Shown piece by piece: positions 51,224 through 59,345 of a stretch of 64,000 bases of DNA. The first letter of the stretch is position 1, and each line of letters starts with the position of its first letter. Made by a program: the position numbers and the translations under genes. Source of the DNA: CAYJFG01 sp051881695 (GTDB lineage Bacteria > Bacillota > Clostridia > Oscillospirales > Acutalibacteraceae); the NCBI GenBank assembly GCA_051881695.1, contig JBJEQJ010000042.1:7167-71166 (forward strand). The letters run 5' to 3'. Below the pieces are notes generated by a model. The model was not told the DNA's origin and ran no database searches. It saw nothing but the letters and a program-made list of their open reading frames with translations.

Positions 51224-52381
51224 ATGTACAATATTCTTACACTTAATAAAATTTCACAGACAGGTCTTTCAAGACTTGGCGGTGATTATAACTGTGCAGA
51301 TGATGTGAAAAATCCGGATGCAATTATGGTAAGAAGCGCAGCTATGCACGAGATGGAATTTGACGCAAACACTATTGCTATTGCAAGAGCAGGTGCAGGC
51401 GTTAATAATATTCCGCTTGACAAATGCAGTGAGCAGGGCATTGTTGTTTTCAACACTCCCGGAGCTAATGCAAATGCAGTTAAAGAGCTTGTTATTGCAG
51501 GCTTGCTTTTAAGCTCAAGAAAAATTACAGACGGTATTGAATGGGCAAAAACCTTAAAGGGCAACGGCGACCAGGTTGGAAAAATGGTAGAAAAGGGCAA
51601 AAGTGCCTTTGCAGGCCCCGAAATTAAGGGTAAAAAGCTTGGCGTTATCGGCTTGGGCGCAATTGGCGTGCTTGTTGCAAATGCGGCAATAGCTCTTGGT
51701 ATGGACGTTATGGGCTACGACCCGTATCTGTCTGTTGACGGTGCATGGCAGCTTTCAAGATCTGTTGAGCACGTTACATCACTCGACCCGATTTTTACAC
51801 AGTGCGATTATATTACCGTTCACGTTCCGCTTACTCCCGACACAAAGGAGATAATAAGCGCAGACAGCATTGCAAAGATGAAGGACGGCGTCAGAATTCT
51901 TAATTTCTCAAGAGCTGATTTAGTTAATTCCGACGACATAGTAAAGGCTTTAAAGGACGGCAAGGTAAGCTCATACGTTACCGACTTTGCAACAGATACA
52001 GTTTTGTGCGAGCCGGGCGTAATTGCTCTTCCTCATTTAGGTGCCTCTACTCCCGAAAGCGAAGAGAACTGTGCCAAAATGGCGGCAGACGAGATTAAGG
52101 ATTACCTTGAAAACGGCAACATTAAAAACAGTGTAAACTTCCCGGCCGTAAGTATGCCGAGAACAGGCGATGTAAGATACTGTGTTCTGCACAAGAATAC
52201 ACCTAATGTTTTACAAAAGCTTCTTGCTATAATAAGCGAAAGCGGCGCAAATGTTGAGAATATGGAAAATAAGTCAAGAAAGGACAACGCATACACAATT
52301 GTAGATGCAACAAACGCTTCAAAGGACCTTTCAGACAAGCTTTCACAGGTTTCCGATGTTTTAAGAGTAAGAGTAATTTGA
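51224..52381 (+). CDS. serA: D-3-phosphoglycerate dehydrogenase
   Basis: 385 residues from the ATG at 51224; AAAAAGGGA is 9 nt upstream. Substrate/NAD domains with GAGVNNIPLDKC, the Rossmann loop GVIGLGAIGVLVANAA, catalytic NFSRADLVN (Arg) and LPHLGAST (His), and a C-terminal ACT domain (about 315-385) for serine feedback. Compared with long bacterial SerA, the intervening domain is missing. First step of serine synthesis, 20 bp after serC. Confidence 0.95.
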   Translation: MYNILTLNKISQTGLSRLGGDYNCADDVKNPDAIMVRSAAMHEMEFDANTIAIARAGAGVNNIPLDKCSEQGIVVFNTPGANANAVKELVIAGLLLSSRKITDGIEWAKTLKGNGDQVGKMVEKGKSAFAGPEIKGKKLGVIGLGAIGVLVANAAIALGMDVMGYDPYLSVDGAWQLSRSVEHVTSLDPIFTQCDYITVHVPLTPDTKEIISADSIAKMKDGVRILNFSRADLVNSDDIVKALKDGKVSSYVTDFATDTVLCEPGVIALPHLGASTPESEENCAKMAADEIKDYLENGNIKNSVNFPAVSMPRTGDVRYCVLHKNTPNVLQKLLAIISESGANVENMENKSRKDNAYTIVDATNASKDLSDKLSQVSDVLRVRVI

Positions 52382-52438
52382 TTTGCACAAATGCATATTT
52401 GTAATACAAATATCGGACTAATCTGATTAACAATAAAT

Positions 52439-52486
52439 CGGGGCAGAGTCACAAAGCGGTTTTTCGCTTGTGCCTCTGCCCGTTTT
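52439..52486 (+). terminator. terminator of serC-serA
   Basis: Cooperating stems CGGGGCAGAG / CTCTGCCCG and CACAAAGCG / CGCTTGTG, then TTTT. Confidence 0.85.
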
Positions 52487-52513
52487 AGTTGTAGCTTATG
52501 GAAGCTGAGATTT

Positions 52514-53275
52514 TTAGTTTTTCACCCCGGTTAAATCCTTTATAATTTCTCCGGCAATAATTAGTCCCGCAACAGACGGAACAAAGGCGGTACTGCCGGG
52601 TACTTGTCTGCGCCGGGTGCATTTTCGTGCAGTATCGGGAGGACATATGCAGTTGGTACGGCAGCTTATTGCCATATCGTCAATCGGCGCCATTGGTTTT
52701 TCCTTTGAGTATACAACCTTTAGCTTTTTAATCCCTCTGCGTCTGAGTTCGTAGCGCATTACTCTTGCCAGGGGACAGACAGAGGTGTTATATATGTCAT
52801 CTACAATAAACGCAGTAGGGTCAAGCTTGTTGCCTGCGCCCATAGAGCTTATAATCGGCGTGCCGCTTTCCTGCGCTTTTAATACAAGCTCAAGCTTGCC
52901 TGAAACGGTGTCTATTGCATCTACAATATAATCATACTGCGAAAAATCAAATTGCCCCGAGGTTTCCGGTGTGTAAAACATTTTATGTGTGACAACTTTA
53001 ACATCGGGGTTAATTTCTGCAATGCGTTCGGCTGCAACATCAACCTTGTATTTGCCCACAGTTTTTCTTGTGGCGTAAATCTGTCGGTTAATATTAGTAA
53101 GGCATACCTTGTCGTCGTCAATTAAATCTACTGCACCTATGCCGCTGCGTACTAATGCCTCAACAGTATATCCGCCGACTCCGCCTATTCCAAAAACGGC
53201 AACTCTTGAAGAGGAAAGCCTGTCCATTGCTGCTTTTCCCAAAAGCAGCTCTGTTCTTGAAAACTGGTTTAACAT
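52514..53275 (-). CDS. tcdA: tRNA threonylcarbamoyladenosine dehydratase (ThiF/E1-like)
   Basis: 253 residues from the ATG at 53275, 8 nt after GGGAGG; an in-frame ATG five codons earlier covers that site. ATP-binding VAVFGIGGVGGYTVEAL (about 25-41), DDDKVCLTNINRQ with the adenylation Arg, and the metal or catalytic cysteines near the C-terminus. The E. coli orthologue cyclises t6A37 of tRNA to ct6A. SUF or thiamine roles are less likely because no partner genes are present. Confidence 0.9.
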   Translation of the reverse strand: MLNQFSRTELLLGKAAMDRLSSSRVAVFGIGGVGGYTVEALVRSGIGAVDLIDDDKVCLTNINRQIYATRKTVGKYKVDVAAERIAEINPDVKVVTHKMFYTPETSGQFDFSQYDYIVDAIDTVSGKLELVLKAQESGTPIISSMGAGNKLDPTAFIVDDIYNTSVCPLARVMRYELRRRGIKKLKVVYSKEKPMAPIDDMAISCRTNCICPPDTARKCTRRRQVPGSTAFVPSVAGLIIAGEIIKDLTGVKN

Positions 53276-53372
53276 TTTTCTGCCTCCCAAAGACTAATAT
53301 TTTTATTTTACAAAAGCCCCGTTAGAGGGCGTTATAACGAATTTGAAATTACAGGGGTGAAAGTAGGATAAG

Positions 53373-53406
53373 AAAAAGACAGTAGCTTTAAAGTTACTGT
53401 CTTTTT
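53373..53406 (-). terminator. terminator of tRNA-Arg
   Basis: AAAAAGACAGTAGCTT pairs with its near-exact complement; T run on the minus strand, directly after the CCA end. Confidence 0.85.
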
Positions 53407-53407
53407 C

Positions 53408-53484
53408 TGGCGTGCTTGGAGGGACTCGAACCCCCGACCTACTGGTTCGTAGCCAGTCACTCTATCCAGCTGAGCTACAAGCAC
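53408..53484 (-). tRNA. tRNA-Arg (ACG)
   Basis: 77 nt with encoded CCA. Acceptor GTGCTTG/CAAGCAC; anticodon stem ACTGG/CCAGT around CTACGAA, anticodon ACG (A34 probably edited to inosine). Confidence 0.96.
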
Positions 53485-53502
53485 ATTTATAACTGCTAAA
53501 GT

Positions 53503-53531
53503 ATATTACCATATTCACAGTAAAAAAGCAA
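53503..53531 (-). promoter_or_regulatory. promoter of tRNA-Arg
   Basis: Minus strand TTGCTT (53526-53531), 17-bp spacer, TAATAT (53503-53508). Confidence 0.6.
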
Positions 53532-53571
53532 GTCTATTTTTGCATTTTAATGAAAAATTTTTTATGAAAAC

Positions 53572-53600
53572 TTGACAGGGCGATTTAAATAAGCTATAAT
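53572..53600 (+). promoter_or_regulatory. consensus promoter before the partial tRNA-Pro
   Basis: Perfect TTGACA (53572-53577), 17-bp spacer, TATAAT (53595-53600). It is the only good promoter upstream of both tRNA-Pro copies. Confidence 0.9.
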
Positions 53601-53657
53601 AATATAGCTGTGTTCACAAAGGATAAACATAAATTTTTTTTGCATTTAAAAATATTT

Positions 53658-53709
53658 CGGGATGTAGCGCAGTTTGGTAGCGCGCTTGCTTTGGGAGCAA
53701 GATGCCGCA
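53658..53709 (+). pseudogene. truncated tRNA-Pro (first 52 nt)
   Basis: Identical to nt 1-52 of the complete tRNA-Pro at 53835: acceptor 5' strand, D arm and anticodon arm with TGG. After GCCGCA the sequence diverges, so T arm and 3' acceptor strand are missing and it cannot be a tRNA. It is followed 31 nt later by a terminator-like hairpin (53741-53765), so the transcript would be a short pseudo-tRNA. Confidence 0.9.
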
Positions 53710-53740
53710 CCCGTAGGGCAGGCTTGGGACGACGGCGTAA

Positions 53741-53765
53741 AAAAACAGTCCGGGGGACTGTTTTT
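53741..53765 (+). terminator. terminator-like hairpin between the two tRNA-Pro copies
   Basis: AAAAACAGTC-CGGGG-GACTGTTTTT, perfect 10-bp stem ending in T5. A second perfect hairpin with 11-bp arms (AAATTTTAAGC) lies at 53775-53799. Confidence 0.8.
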
Positions 53766-53834
53766 AGCCGGAGAAAATTTTAAGCTATGCTTAAAATTTA
53801 TGAACCTGCGGGTTTTTCAATTTAATATAATTAT

Positions 53835-53911
53835 CGGGATGTAGCGCAGTTTGGTAGCGCGCTTGCTTTGGGAGCAAGATGCCGCAGGTTCGAATCCTGT
53901 CATCCCGACCA
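53835..53911 (+). tRNA. tRNA-Pro (TGG)
   Basis: 77 nt with encoded CCA. Acceptor CGGGATG/CATCCCG; anticodon stem CTTGC/GCAAG around TTTGGGA, anticodon TGG; T loop GGTTCGAATCC. TATAAT at 53826-53831 is too close to the 5' end to serve it, so transcription probably comes from 53572-53600 through the hairpin. Confidence 0.96.
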
Positions 53912-53913
53912 AC

Positions 53914-53945
53914 AAAAAAGCACTTCTTAGGAAGTGCTTTTTTGT
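53914..53945. terminator. terminator of tRNA-Pro, also for the opposing dehydrogenase
   Basis: AAAAAAGCACTTC-TTAG-GAAGTGCTTTTTT, perfect stem with T run on both strands. Confidence 0.9.
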
Positions 53946-53956
53946 TGCGTATACAT

Positions 53957-55129
53957 TTACTGTCCCATACTTTCATTGAGAATGGCTTTAATTTCGTCCT
54001 TGTTCAGCACCTTGTAGCCGCCGTCCTTTATAAATACAGCGTTTGTAATGCCGTCAAGCATATCTTCTGTTACACCGAGATCCGTTGTGTTCATTACAAG
54101 ACCGATTTCCCTCATCCAGCGTTCCATAGCTGCAAGACCTTCAAGTGCAGTTTGTTCATCGGTTTTTCCGTCTGCGGAAACATTCCATACGTTTACGGCG
54201 AAGCGTTTAAACTTCTGCAAGCCGTAAGGCATTATAAATTTATAATACGGTAAGGATACTGCCGCCAGGGTCATACCGTGGGTAGCGTCGGTATAAGCGC
54301 CGACCGCCTGGCCAAGCATATGCACCATCCAGTCGGTTGTTTTTCCGCGCGATACAAGCGTATTCAGCGCCCAGGTGGCACACCACATAATGTTGCTTCT
54401 GGCTTCGTAGTCGGTGGGGTTTTCTACGGCAATTCGTGAAGAGTGAACAACCGATTTCATTAATCCCTCCATAATATAGTCTGATGTATTATCGTCTTCT
54501 CCTGAAAAATACTGCTCACATATATGATTGAAAATATCATAAACTCCTGCCACCATCTGATATTTTGGCAGAGTGTAGGTATATACAGGATTCAGGATAG
54601 AAAATTTCGGAAAAACATCCTCACCAAAAACGTGGCCTATTTTTAGCTTTTGCTTATGATTGGTTATAACTGCGCCGCCGTTCATCTCGCTGCCTGTTCC
54701 AACCATTGTAAGAACACAGCCGACAGGGATAATTTCATTATCTACATCCTCAAATCTGATATAATATTTTTCCCATGGGTCCTCTTGGCAGTGGACGGAA
54801 ATTGATACCGCCTTTGCATAATCGCAAACGCTGCCGCCGCCTACGGCAAGAATAAAATCAACCTTTCCTGCCCGTGCCCTTTCACAGCCCTCATAAAGCT
54901 TTTCTACAGTGGGGTTAGGCATAACACCTGCATCCTCAATTATGGTTTTACCGCAGTCATTAAGCACTGCGACCACCTCGTCGTAAATACCGTATTTTTT
55001 AATTGAGCCGCCGCCGTAAACCAGCAGCACATTTTTGCCGTACTTTTCAAGCTCGCCGTAAAGATTGGCAAGAGCATTTTCACCGAAATACAGCTTTGTC
55101 GGGTTTGAATAAGTAAAGTTACCCAGCAT
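53957..55129 (-). CDS. Iron-containing alcohol dehydrogenase (YqhD/butanol dehydrogenase type)
   Basis: 390 residues. NAD(P) motif VYGGGSIKKYGIYDE and AVGGGSVCDYAKA; iron ligands are Asp and His in AGVYDIFNHICEQY and the two His in VHMLGQAVGAYTDATHGMT. Group III alcohol dehydrogenases reduce aldehydes to alcohols in fermentation. GGGS with a following Ile/Lys is the YqhD/BdhA pattern; NADPH preference is usual there but cannot be proven here. AGGAGG lies 8 nt before the ATG. Confidence 0.92.
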   Translation of the reverse strand: MLGNFTYSNPTKLYFGENALANLYGELEKYGKNVLLVYGGGSIKKYGIYDEVVAVLNDCGKTIIEDAGVMPNPTVEKLYEGCERARAGKVDFILAVGGGSVCDYAKAVSISVHCQEDPWEKYYIRFEDVDNEIIPVGCVLTMVGTGSEMNGGAVITNHKQKLKIGHVFGEDVFPKFSILNPVYTYTLPKYQMVAGVYDIFNHICEQYFSGEDDNTSDYIMEGLMKSVVHSSRIAVENPTDYEARSNIMWCATWALNTLVSRGKTTDWMVHMLGQAVGAYTDATHGMTLAAVSLPYYKFIMPYGLQKFKRFAVNVWNVSADGKTDEQTALEGLAAMERWMREIGLVMNTTDLGVTEDMLDGITNAVFIKDGGYKVLNKDEIKAILNESMGQ

Positions 55130-55182
55130 ATAGTTTTCCTCCTTGAATTTTATTTTAAGTTTGTAATAACCTGAATAACATT

Positions 55183-55213
55183 ATTATACAGGCTAAAGTC
55201 AGTTTTAGGTCAA
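55183..55213 (-). promoter_or_regulatory. possible promoter of the alcohol dehydrogenase
   Basis: Minus strand TTGACC (55208-55213) and TATAAT (55183-55188), spacer 19 bp, longer than ideal. Confidence 0.5.
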
Positions 55214-55333
55214 TAATTTTTTAAAATTTTTATGAGAATGTTGTTAAGAAGTAAAGAGTGACGGAAAAATAGCGATTTTGCTAATTTTAATTTATTGCTT
55301 GGACGGATAAAGATAACCGGCCTTTCCTTTTTA

Positions 55334-58084
55334 TCAATCCGGTGTAACAATGCGTACGCTGCTGCCGGAATTATCTGATATAACCTCAATTTTTGCGCCG
55401 ATTTTATTTTTAAGCTCCGACACGTGAGAGATTATGCCAACGCTTCTTCCCATATTTTTTATGCTGTTTAAAGCCTTAACGGCTGTGTCAACGGTTTCTT
55501 TGTCGAGCGTACCGAAGCCCTCGTCAATGAAAATGGAATCAAGCCTTATTCCGCCGGAATAGCTCTGCAAAGCGTCCGATAACCCGAATGCAAGCGACAG
55601 AGAGGCTAAAAACAGCTCTCCGCCGGAAAGCGTGCATACGCCTCTTGTCCCGCCGCTGAAGGCGTCGAAAATTTCAATTTCCAGTCCCTTGTAGCCGTTG
55701 CCGCCGGTGATGTCTGTTATTCTGCTCAGGCTGTAGCGTCCGTTTGACAGCGTTGAAAAGTACATATTTGCCAGCGTGGTAATGTCATCAAGCATAATAC
55801 CAAGCACAAAATTTTTAACAGGCGTTTTAAAAGCGTTGTTTCCTTTTAAAAATTCAGCCAGTCTGTGCGTTTTGGCATATTCTTCCTGCAAGGCGTTGCT
55901 TTCCTTCGTAATGCGTTCTATTACCTCTGCGCCTGACTGCAGGGAGGACAAAAGCTCAGAAAGTCTGCCTGTTTTTTCTGTTATCTCTCTGCTTTTTTCT
56001 TGCAGAGCTTTTACATTCTTAGCAAGCTCGCTTTCCGTTTCAATAAGCGGCGGATTCCCGCCGAGTGCAGTGCTGTAGCTGTTTTCGGCATTTTGCATAG
56101 AGCTTTTTGCATTTTGAAGATTTGCCCTTTTTTCTGCAAACGTGTTTCTGGCAGAATTAAGCCTTTCGTTTATTGTGTTTATTTTATCCTGCGTTTGTCT
56201 GCTTTCTTTTTCTGTTATCAAAAGCATTTGGGAGGCGTTGTCTGTATTTTCAAGCTCCGTTGGAATATACTCGCGGGCGGCTTTTATATGTGCGGTTATT
56301 TCCTTTAGCTCGCCCTGTAAGCCTTCGTGTTCCTTTTTTGCCTGTTCAAGGGCTTTTTCAGCGGCTTCAAGCTCTTTTTTGCGCTGTGCAAGCTTTTCCT
56401 GCGCCTTTGGTATAAGCTCGCTTTTCTTCCTTGCGTTTGCAAGCTCGGCTTTAGTTTTGTCGTAATCCTTAGTAAAAGCCTTGTAATACACGTTAAAGCC
56501 GTCGCATTTGCTCTGCTGCTCCTGCAAAAGCTGTTTTGTGCGCTTTACCTGTTCTTCTGTCTGCAAATATTCGGCATTGCTTTTTTCGCATTTTGCTTTT
56601 TCTTCCTGTATTATTTCTGAAAGCCTTTTCTGTTCTTTGTATAAATCTTCCGTATCCTCAGTAGTTTTATATGCAGGCATTGGGTGAGAGAGGCTTCCGC
56701 AAACGGGGCAGGGGAAGCCTTCCTTCAAAACGTCAGAGAGCTTAAACGCCATATTTGAATTTAAGCTTTCCTCCGTTTGCTTATATGACTGCTCCAGTCT
56801 TTCAAGACGAAGCCTGTCCTGCTCGCAGATTTTTTTCTTTTCTTCAAAAACGGTAAGCAAAGCCGTGTAGGATTTTTTTGAAGCTTCAAGGCTTTCGTAA
56901 GCCTCGTCTATCTCCTTCAGGGTTTGAACCTTTGCGTACAAAGCAGGCAGTGTATCTGCTGTTTTTCGTATCTCGTCAATATACTGTTCGCCCTTTATGC
57001 AGTTTTGTCTTGCGGTTTCCCTGTTTTTTTCCTGCGTACTTATCTCTTTTTCGGCGGCGATAAATTTCTTTTCTGTCTTTTCGTATTTGCCCTGCAGCTC
57101 TGTAATTTTTTCAAAGCTTGAAAGCGCCTTTTTGTATTTTTCTTTTTCTATTAGCAGTCGGTCAAGATAGGCTTTAAGCTTGTCTGTCTGTGTAAAAGCG
57201 TCGGTACAGGCTTTTAAAACCTCCTCGGCTTTCTTATATTCGTCGGTGCAGACAGCCAGGCTTTGTTTTGCAGCAGTTAAGGCTTCAAACAGCTTTTTCT
57301 GGTTTGTGCATTGCTCCAGCATTTTTGCTGCGGCTTGAAGCTCTTTGTCTGTTAAAAGATACTCCCTTTTGGCGTTTTCAAGCTCACCCTGCACAAGGCT
57401 TAATTTTTCCTTTAAGTCCTCTTCGCTGTCAGCTTTGCTGTTTTCGAGAATTCCAGATATTCTTACGGCTATTTCATCAAGCTGTTTTTTTATTTCCGAT
57501 GATTTTTGCAGCAAACGGTCGGTGACTGCCGCCCATTTTTCTGCGCCGAAAAGCTTTTCAAATATCTTTGCCTTTTCGGCGGAGCCTGAAAGCAAAAGCC
57601 GCCGAAATTCGCCCTGAGGAAGAACAGTTACTCTGGAGAACTGCTCGCAGTCAAGCCCTAAAATTTCTTCCGCCTTTGCAGTTACGCTTCTTGATGAGCC
57701 TGAAACAACAAGCGACCATTCGCCGTTTTCTTCTGCATAACAGCAGTGCTCCTCTTTAAGCCTTCTTTCGCCTGTTTTGCGTGCGCTGTAAATTGTTTGG
57801 CTTCTGAAAAATTTATATTTAACATCGCCGAGCGAAAAAATATATTCAATTTCCGTCGGCGTCCGGTCATCTGCTTTCAGATTTCTCATCTGTAAAAAAT
57901 CACGCAGACCTCCCGTTGCCTTGCCGTAAAGGGCAAAGCACAAAGCGTCAAGTATTGTGGTTTTTCCGCCGCCGGTTGAGCCTGTGATAAGGTATAATCC
58001 GTTGTTCTTTAACAGGGTAAAGTCAACCTCTGTGCGTTTAAGATAAGGCCCGAAAGCCTGCATAGTTACCTTTATCGGCTTCAA
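55334..58084 (-). CDS. sbcC: Exonuclease subunit SbcC (Rad50-like SMC ATPase)
   Basis: 916 residues, start TTG directly after the sbcD stop with GGAGGTG 8 nt upstream. N-terminal Walker A LITGSTGGGKTTILDALCFA (about 33-52); two long coiled-coil arms (about 170-430 and 510-750) joined by the zinc hook CPVCGSLSHP (near 455); signature LSGGELFLASLSLAFGLSD; Walker B DSIFIDEGFGTLD. With SbcD it cuts hairpins and blocked DNA ends. Shorter than E. coli SbcC, as usual in Firmicutes. Confidence 0.95.
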   Translation of the reverse strand: MKPIKVTMQAFGPYLKRTEVDFTLLKNNGLYLITGSTGGGKTTILDALCFALYGKATGGLRDFLQMRNLKADDRTPTEIEYIFSLGDVKYKFFRSQTIYSARKTGERRLKEEHCCYAEENGEWSLVVSGSSRSVTAKAEEILGLDCEQFSRVTVLPQGEFRRLLLSGSAEKAKIFEKLFGAEKWAAVTDRLLQKSSEIKKQLDEIAVRISGILENSKADSEEDLKEKLSLVQGELENAKREYLLTDKELQAAAKMLEQCTNQKKLFEALTAAKQSLAVCTDEYKKAEEVLKACTDAFTQTDKLKAYLDRLLIEKEKYKKALSSFEKITELQGKYEKTEKKFIAAEKEISTQEKNRETARQNCIKGEQYIDEIRKTADTLPALYAKVQTLKEIDEAYESLEASKKSYTALLTVFEEKKKICEQDRLRLERLEQSYKQTEESLNSNMAFKLSDVLKEGFPCPVCGSLSHPMPAYKTTEDTEDLYKEQKRLSEIIQEEKAKCEKSNAEYLQTEEQVKRTKQLLQEQQSKCDGFNVYYKAFTKDYDKTKAELANARKKSELIPKAQEKLAQRKKELEAAEKALEQAKKEHEGLQGELKEITAHIKAAREYIPTELENTDNASQMLLITEKESRQTQDKINTINERLNSARNTFAEKRANLQNAKSSMQNAENSYSTALGGNPPLIETESELAKNVKALQEKSREITEKTGRLSELLSSLQSGAEVIERITKESNALQEEYAKTHRLAEFLKGNNAFKTPVKNFVLGIMLDDITTLANMYFSTLSNGRYSLSRITDITGGNGYKGLEIEIFDAFSGGTRGVCTLSGGELFLASLSLAFGLSDALQSYSGGIRLDSIFIDEGFGTLDKETVDTAVKALNSIKNMGRSVGIISHVSELKNKIGAKIEVISDNSGSSVRIVTPD

Positions 58085-59218
58085 CTATTGCACCTCCTTT
58101 ATTTCTTTAAGTATTTCCATAAGCAGATTAACGTCATTTTCGTCCGGCTGCTCACAAGCGCACATCTGCTTTAAAAATTGAGAAAAAATCTCCCTGTCTG
58201 TGCTTGTACGTTTTATGCCTGCTTTGTCTGATGTTGCTTTTCTTGATAAAAACTCACTTTTCAGTCCCAAAATATTCGGGTAATATTTTCTCAACCTGTC
58301 AACCGGCATATAAACGGGGTAATCGTCTGTAAGCGTTACATATATATAGCTGTCATCAGGGTTTTCCTCGCCTTGTTTTATAAGCTCGTCAAATTTTCCG
58401 CACAGCGTTTTAACATCGCGCACAGGCGGTACGGGAATTTTTCGCACTTCTTTTTTACTTCCGTTAAATTCCGCAATAAGCACAGACTTTTTCTGGTGCT
58501 CCTCGTCAAAGCTGTATTTAAGCGGAGAGCCGCTGTAAAAGGCGTTTGCTCCGGCACTTTGAGGAGAATGCAGATGCCCCAGCGCCACATAGTCAAAGCC
58601 CTCAAAAAGCTCTGCGCTTATTTCCCCGCTTGTGCCTACATATATGGGACTTTCGCTTTCAGATACGGTACAGCCTGTAACAAAGCAGTGTGCAAGCAGA
58701 ATGTTTACGCTGTTTCCGGTAAAACGTGACCTTATCATATCTAGAATTTTTTTGTATGCATCGTTAAAGCCTCTTACAGAGTCATCGCTTAGCTCCTGCC
58801 TCAGCTGTGCAGGCTCAAAGTGCGGAAGCATCCAAAAGTAATATGATGTTCCGTCTTTTTCATATATATAAGGAGTCAGGCTGTCTTTGAGCTTTGTGCA
58901 TATAAAAATATTGCTTTTCTTCATAAGCTCGGCGGCAGGCGCAATGCGTTCGGGGGAATCGTGGTTGCCGCTTATTGCAAGCAGAGGTATTTTATATTTT
59001 AAGCCTACTGTAAGCAGTATGCTTTCAAAAAGCTCAATAGCCTGCGGCGGAGCAATGCTTCTGTCGTAAATATCTCCGCTTATAAGTATAACGTCGGGAG
59101 CTTCCTCCTCTATAACCTTAAACAGAAAATTATCAATAAAGCTTTTTTGCTCGTTTATAAGGGAAACCCCGTATAAAAGCTTACCAAGGTGCAGGTCTGA
59201 TGTGTGCAGAATTTTCAA
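58085..59218 (-). CDS. sbcD: Exonuclease subunit SbcD (Mre11-like nuclease)
   Basis: 377 residues from the TTG at 59218 (LKILHTSDLHLGKLL), 7 nt after GGAGGG; a TTG six codons earlier precedes the ribosome site and is rejected. Metallophosphatase motifs: HTSDLHLGK, ISGDIYDR, AISGNHDSPE, ILLAHCFV and ALGHLHSPQ. Manganese-dependent nuclease partner of SbcC, encoded immediately upstream on the same strand. Confidence 0.95.
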   Translation of the reverse strand: MKILHTSDLHLGKLLYGVSLINEQKSFIDNFLFKVIEEEAPDVILISGDIYDRSIAPPQAIELFESILLTVGLKYKIPLLAISGNHDSPERIAPAAELMKKSNIFICTKLKDSLTPYIYEKDGTSYYFWMLPHFEPAQLRQELSDDSVRGFNDAYKKILDMIRSRFTGNSVNILLAHCFVTGCTVSESESPIYVGTSGEISAELFEGFDYVALGHLHSPQSAGANAFYSGSPLKYSFDEEHQKKSVLIAEFNGSKKEVRKIPVPPVRDVKTLCGKFDELIKQGEENPDDSYIYVTLTDDYPVYMPVDRLRKYYPNILGLKSEFLSRKATSDKAGIKRTSTDREIFSQFLKQMCACEQPDENDVNLLMEILKEIKEVQ

Positions 59219-59345
59219 AGTGAATCCCTCCGGCAATAATATCGGAACTGAATAAAAAAATATTTATGCTTACTTGTCTTTACTCCGATTTTATTGTATC
59301 ATATATAGCATACAGTCATTTTATCATAAAAAGGGGAAGTTATCT

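Noticed and set aside
53658..53886. 52-bp direct repeat as att sites of an integrated element
   Set aside because: Only 125 bp lie between the copies, with no integrase; the repeat covers the tRNA 5' half, whereas integrases usually use the 3' end.
55130..55333. Rex operator before the alcohol dehydrogenase
   Set aside because: Only a TTGTTAA half site near 55240, away from the promoter; no inverted second half.
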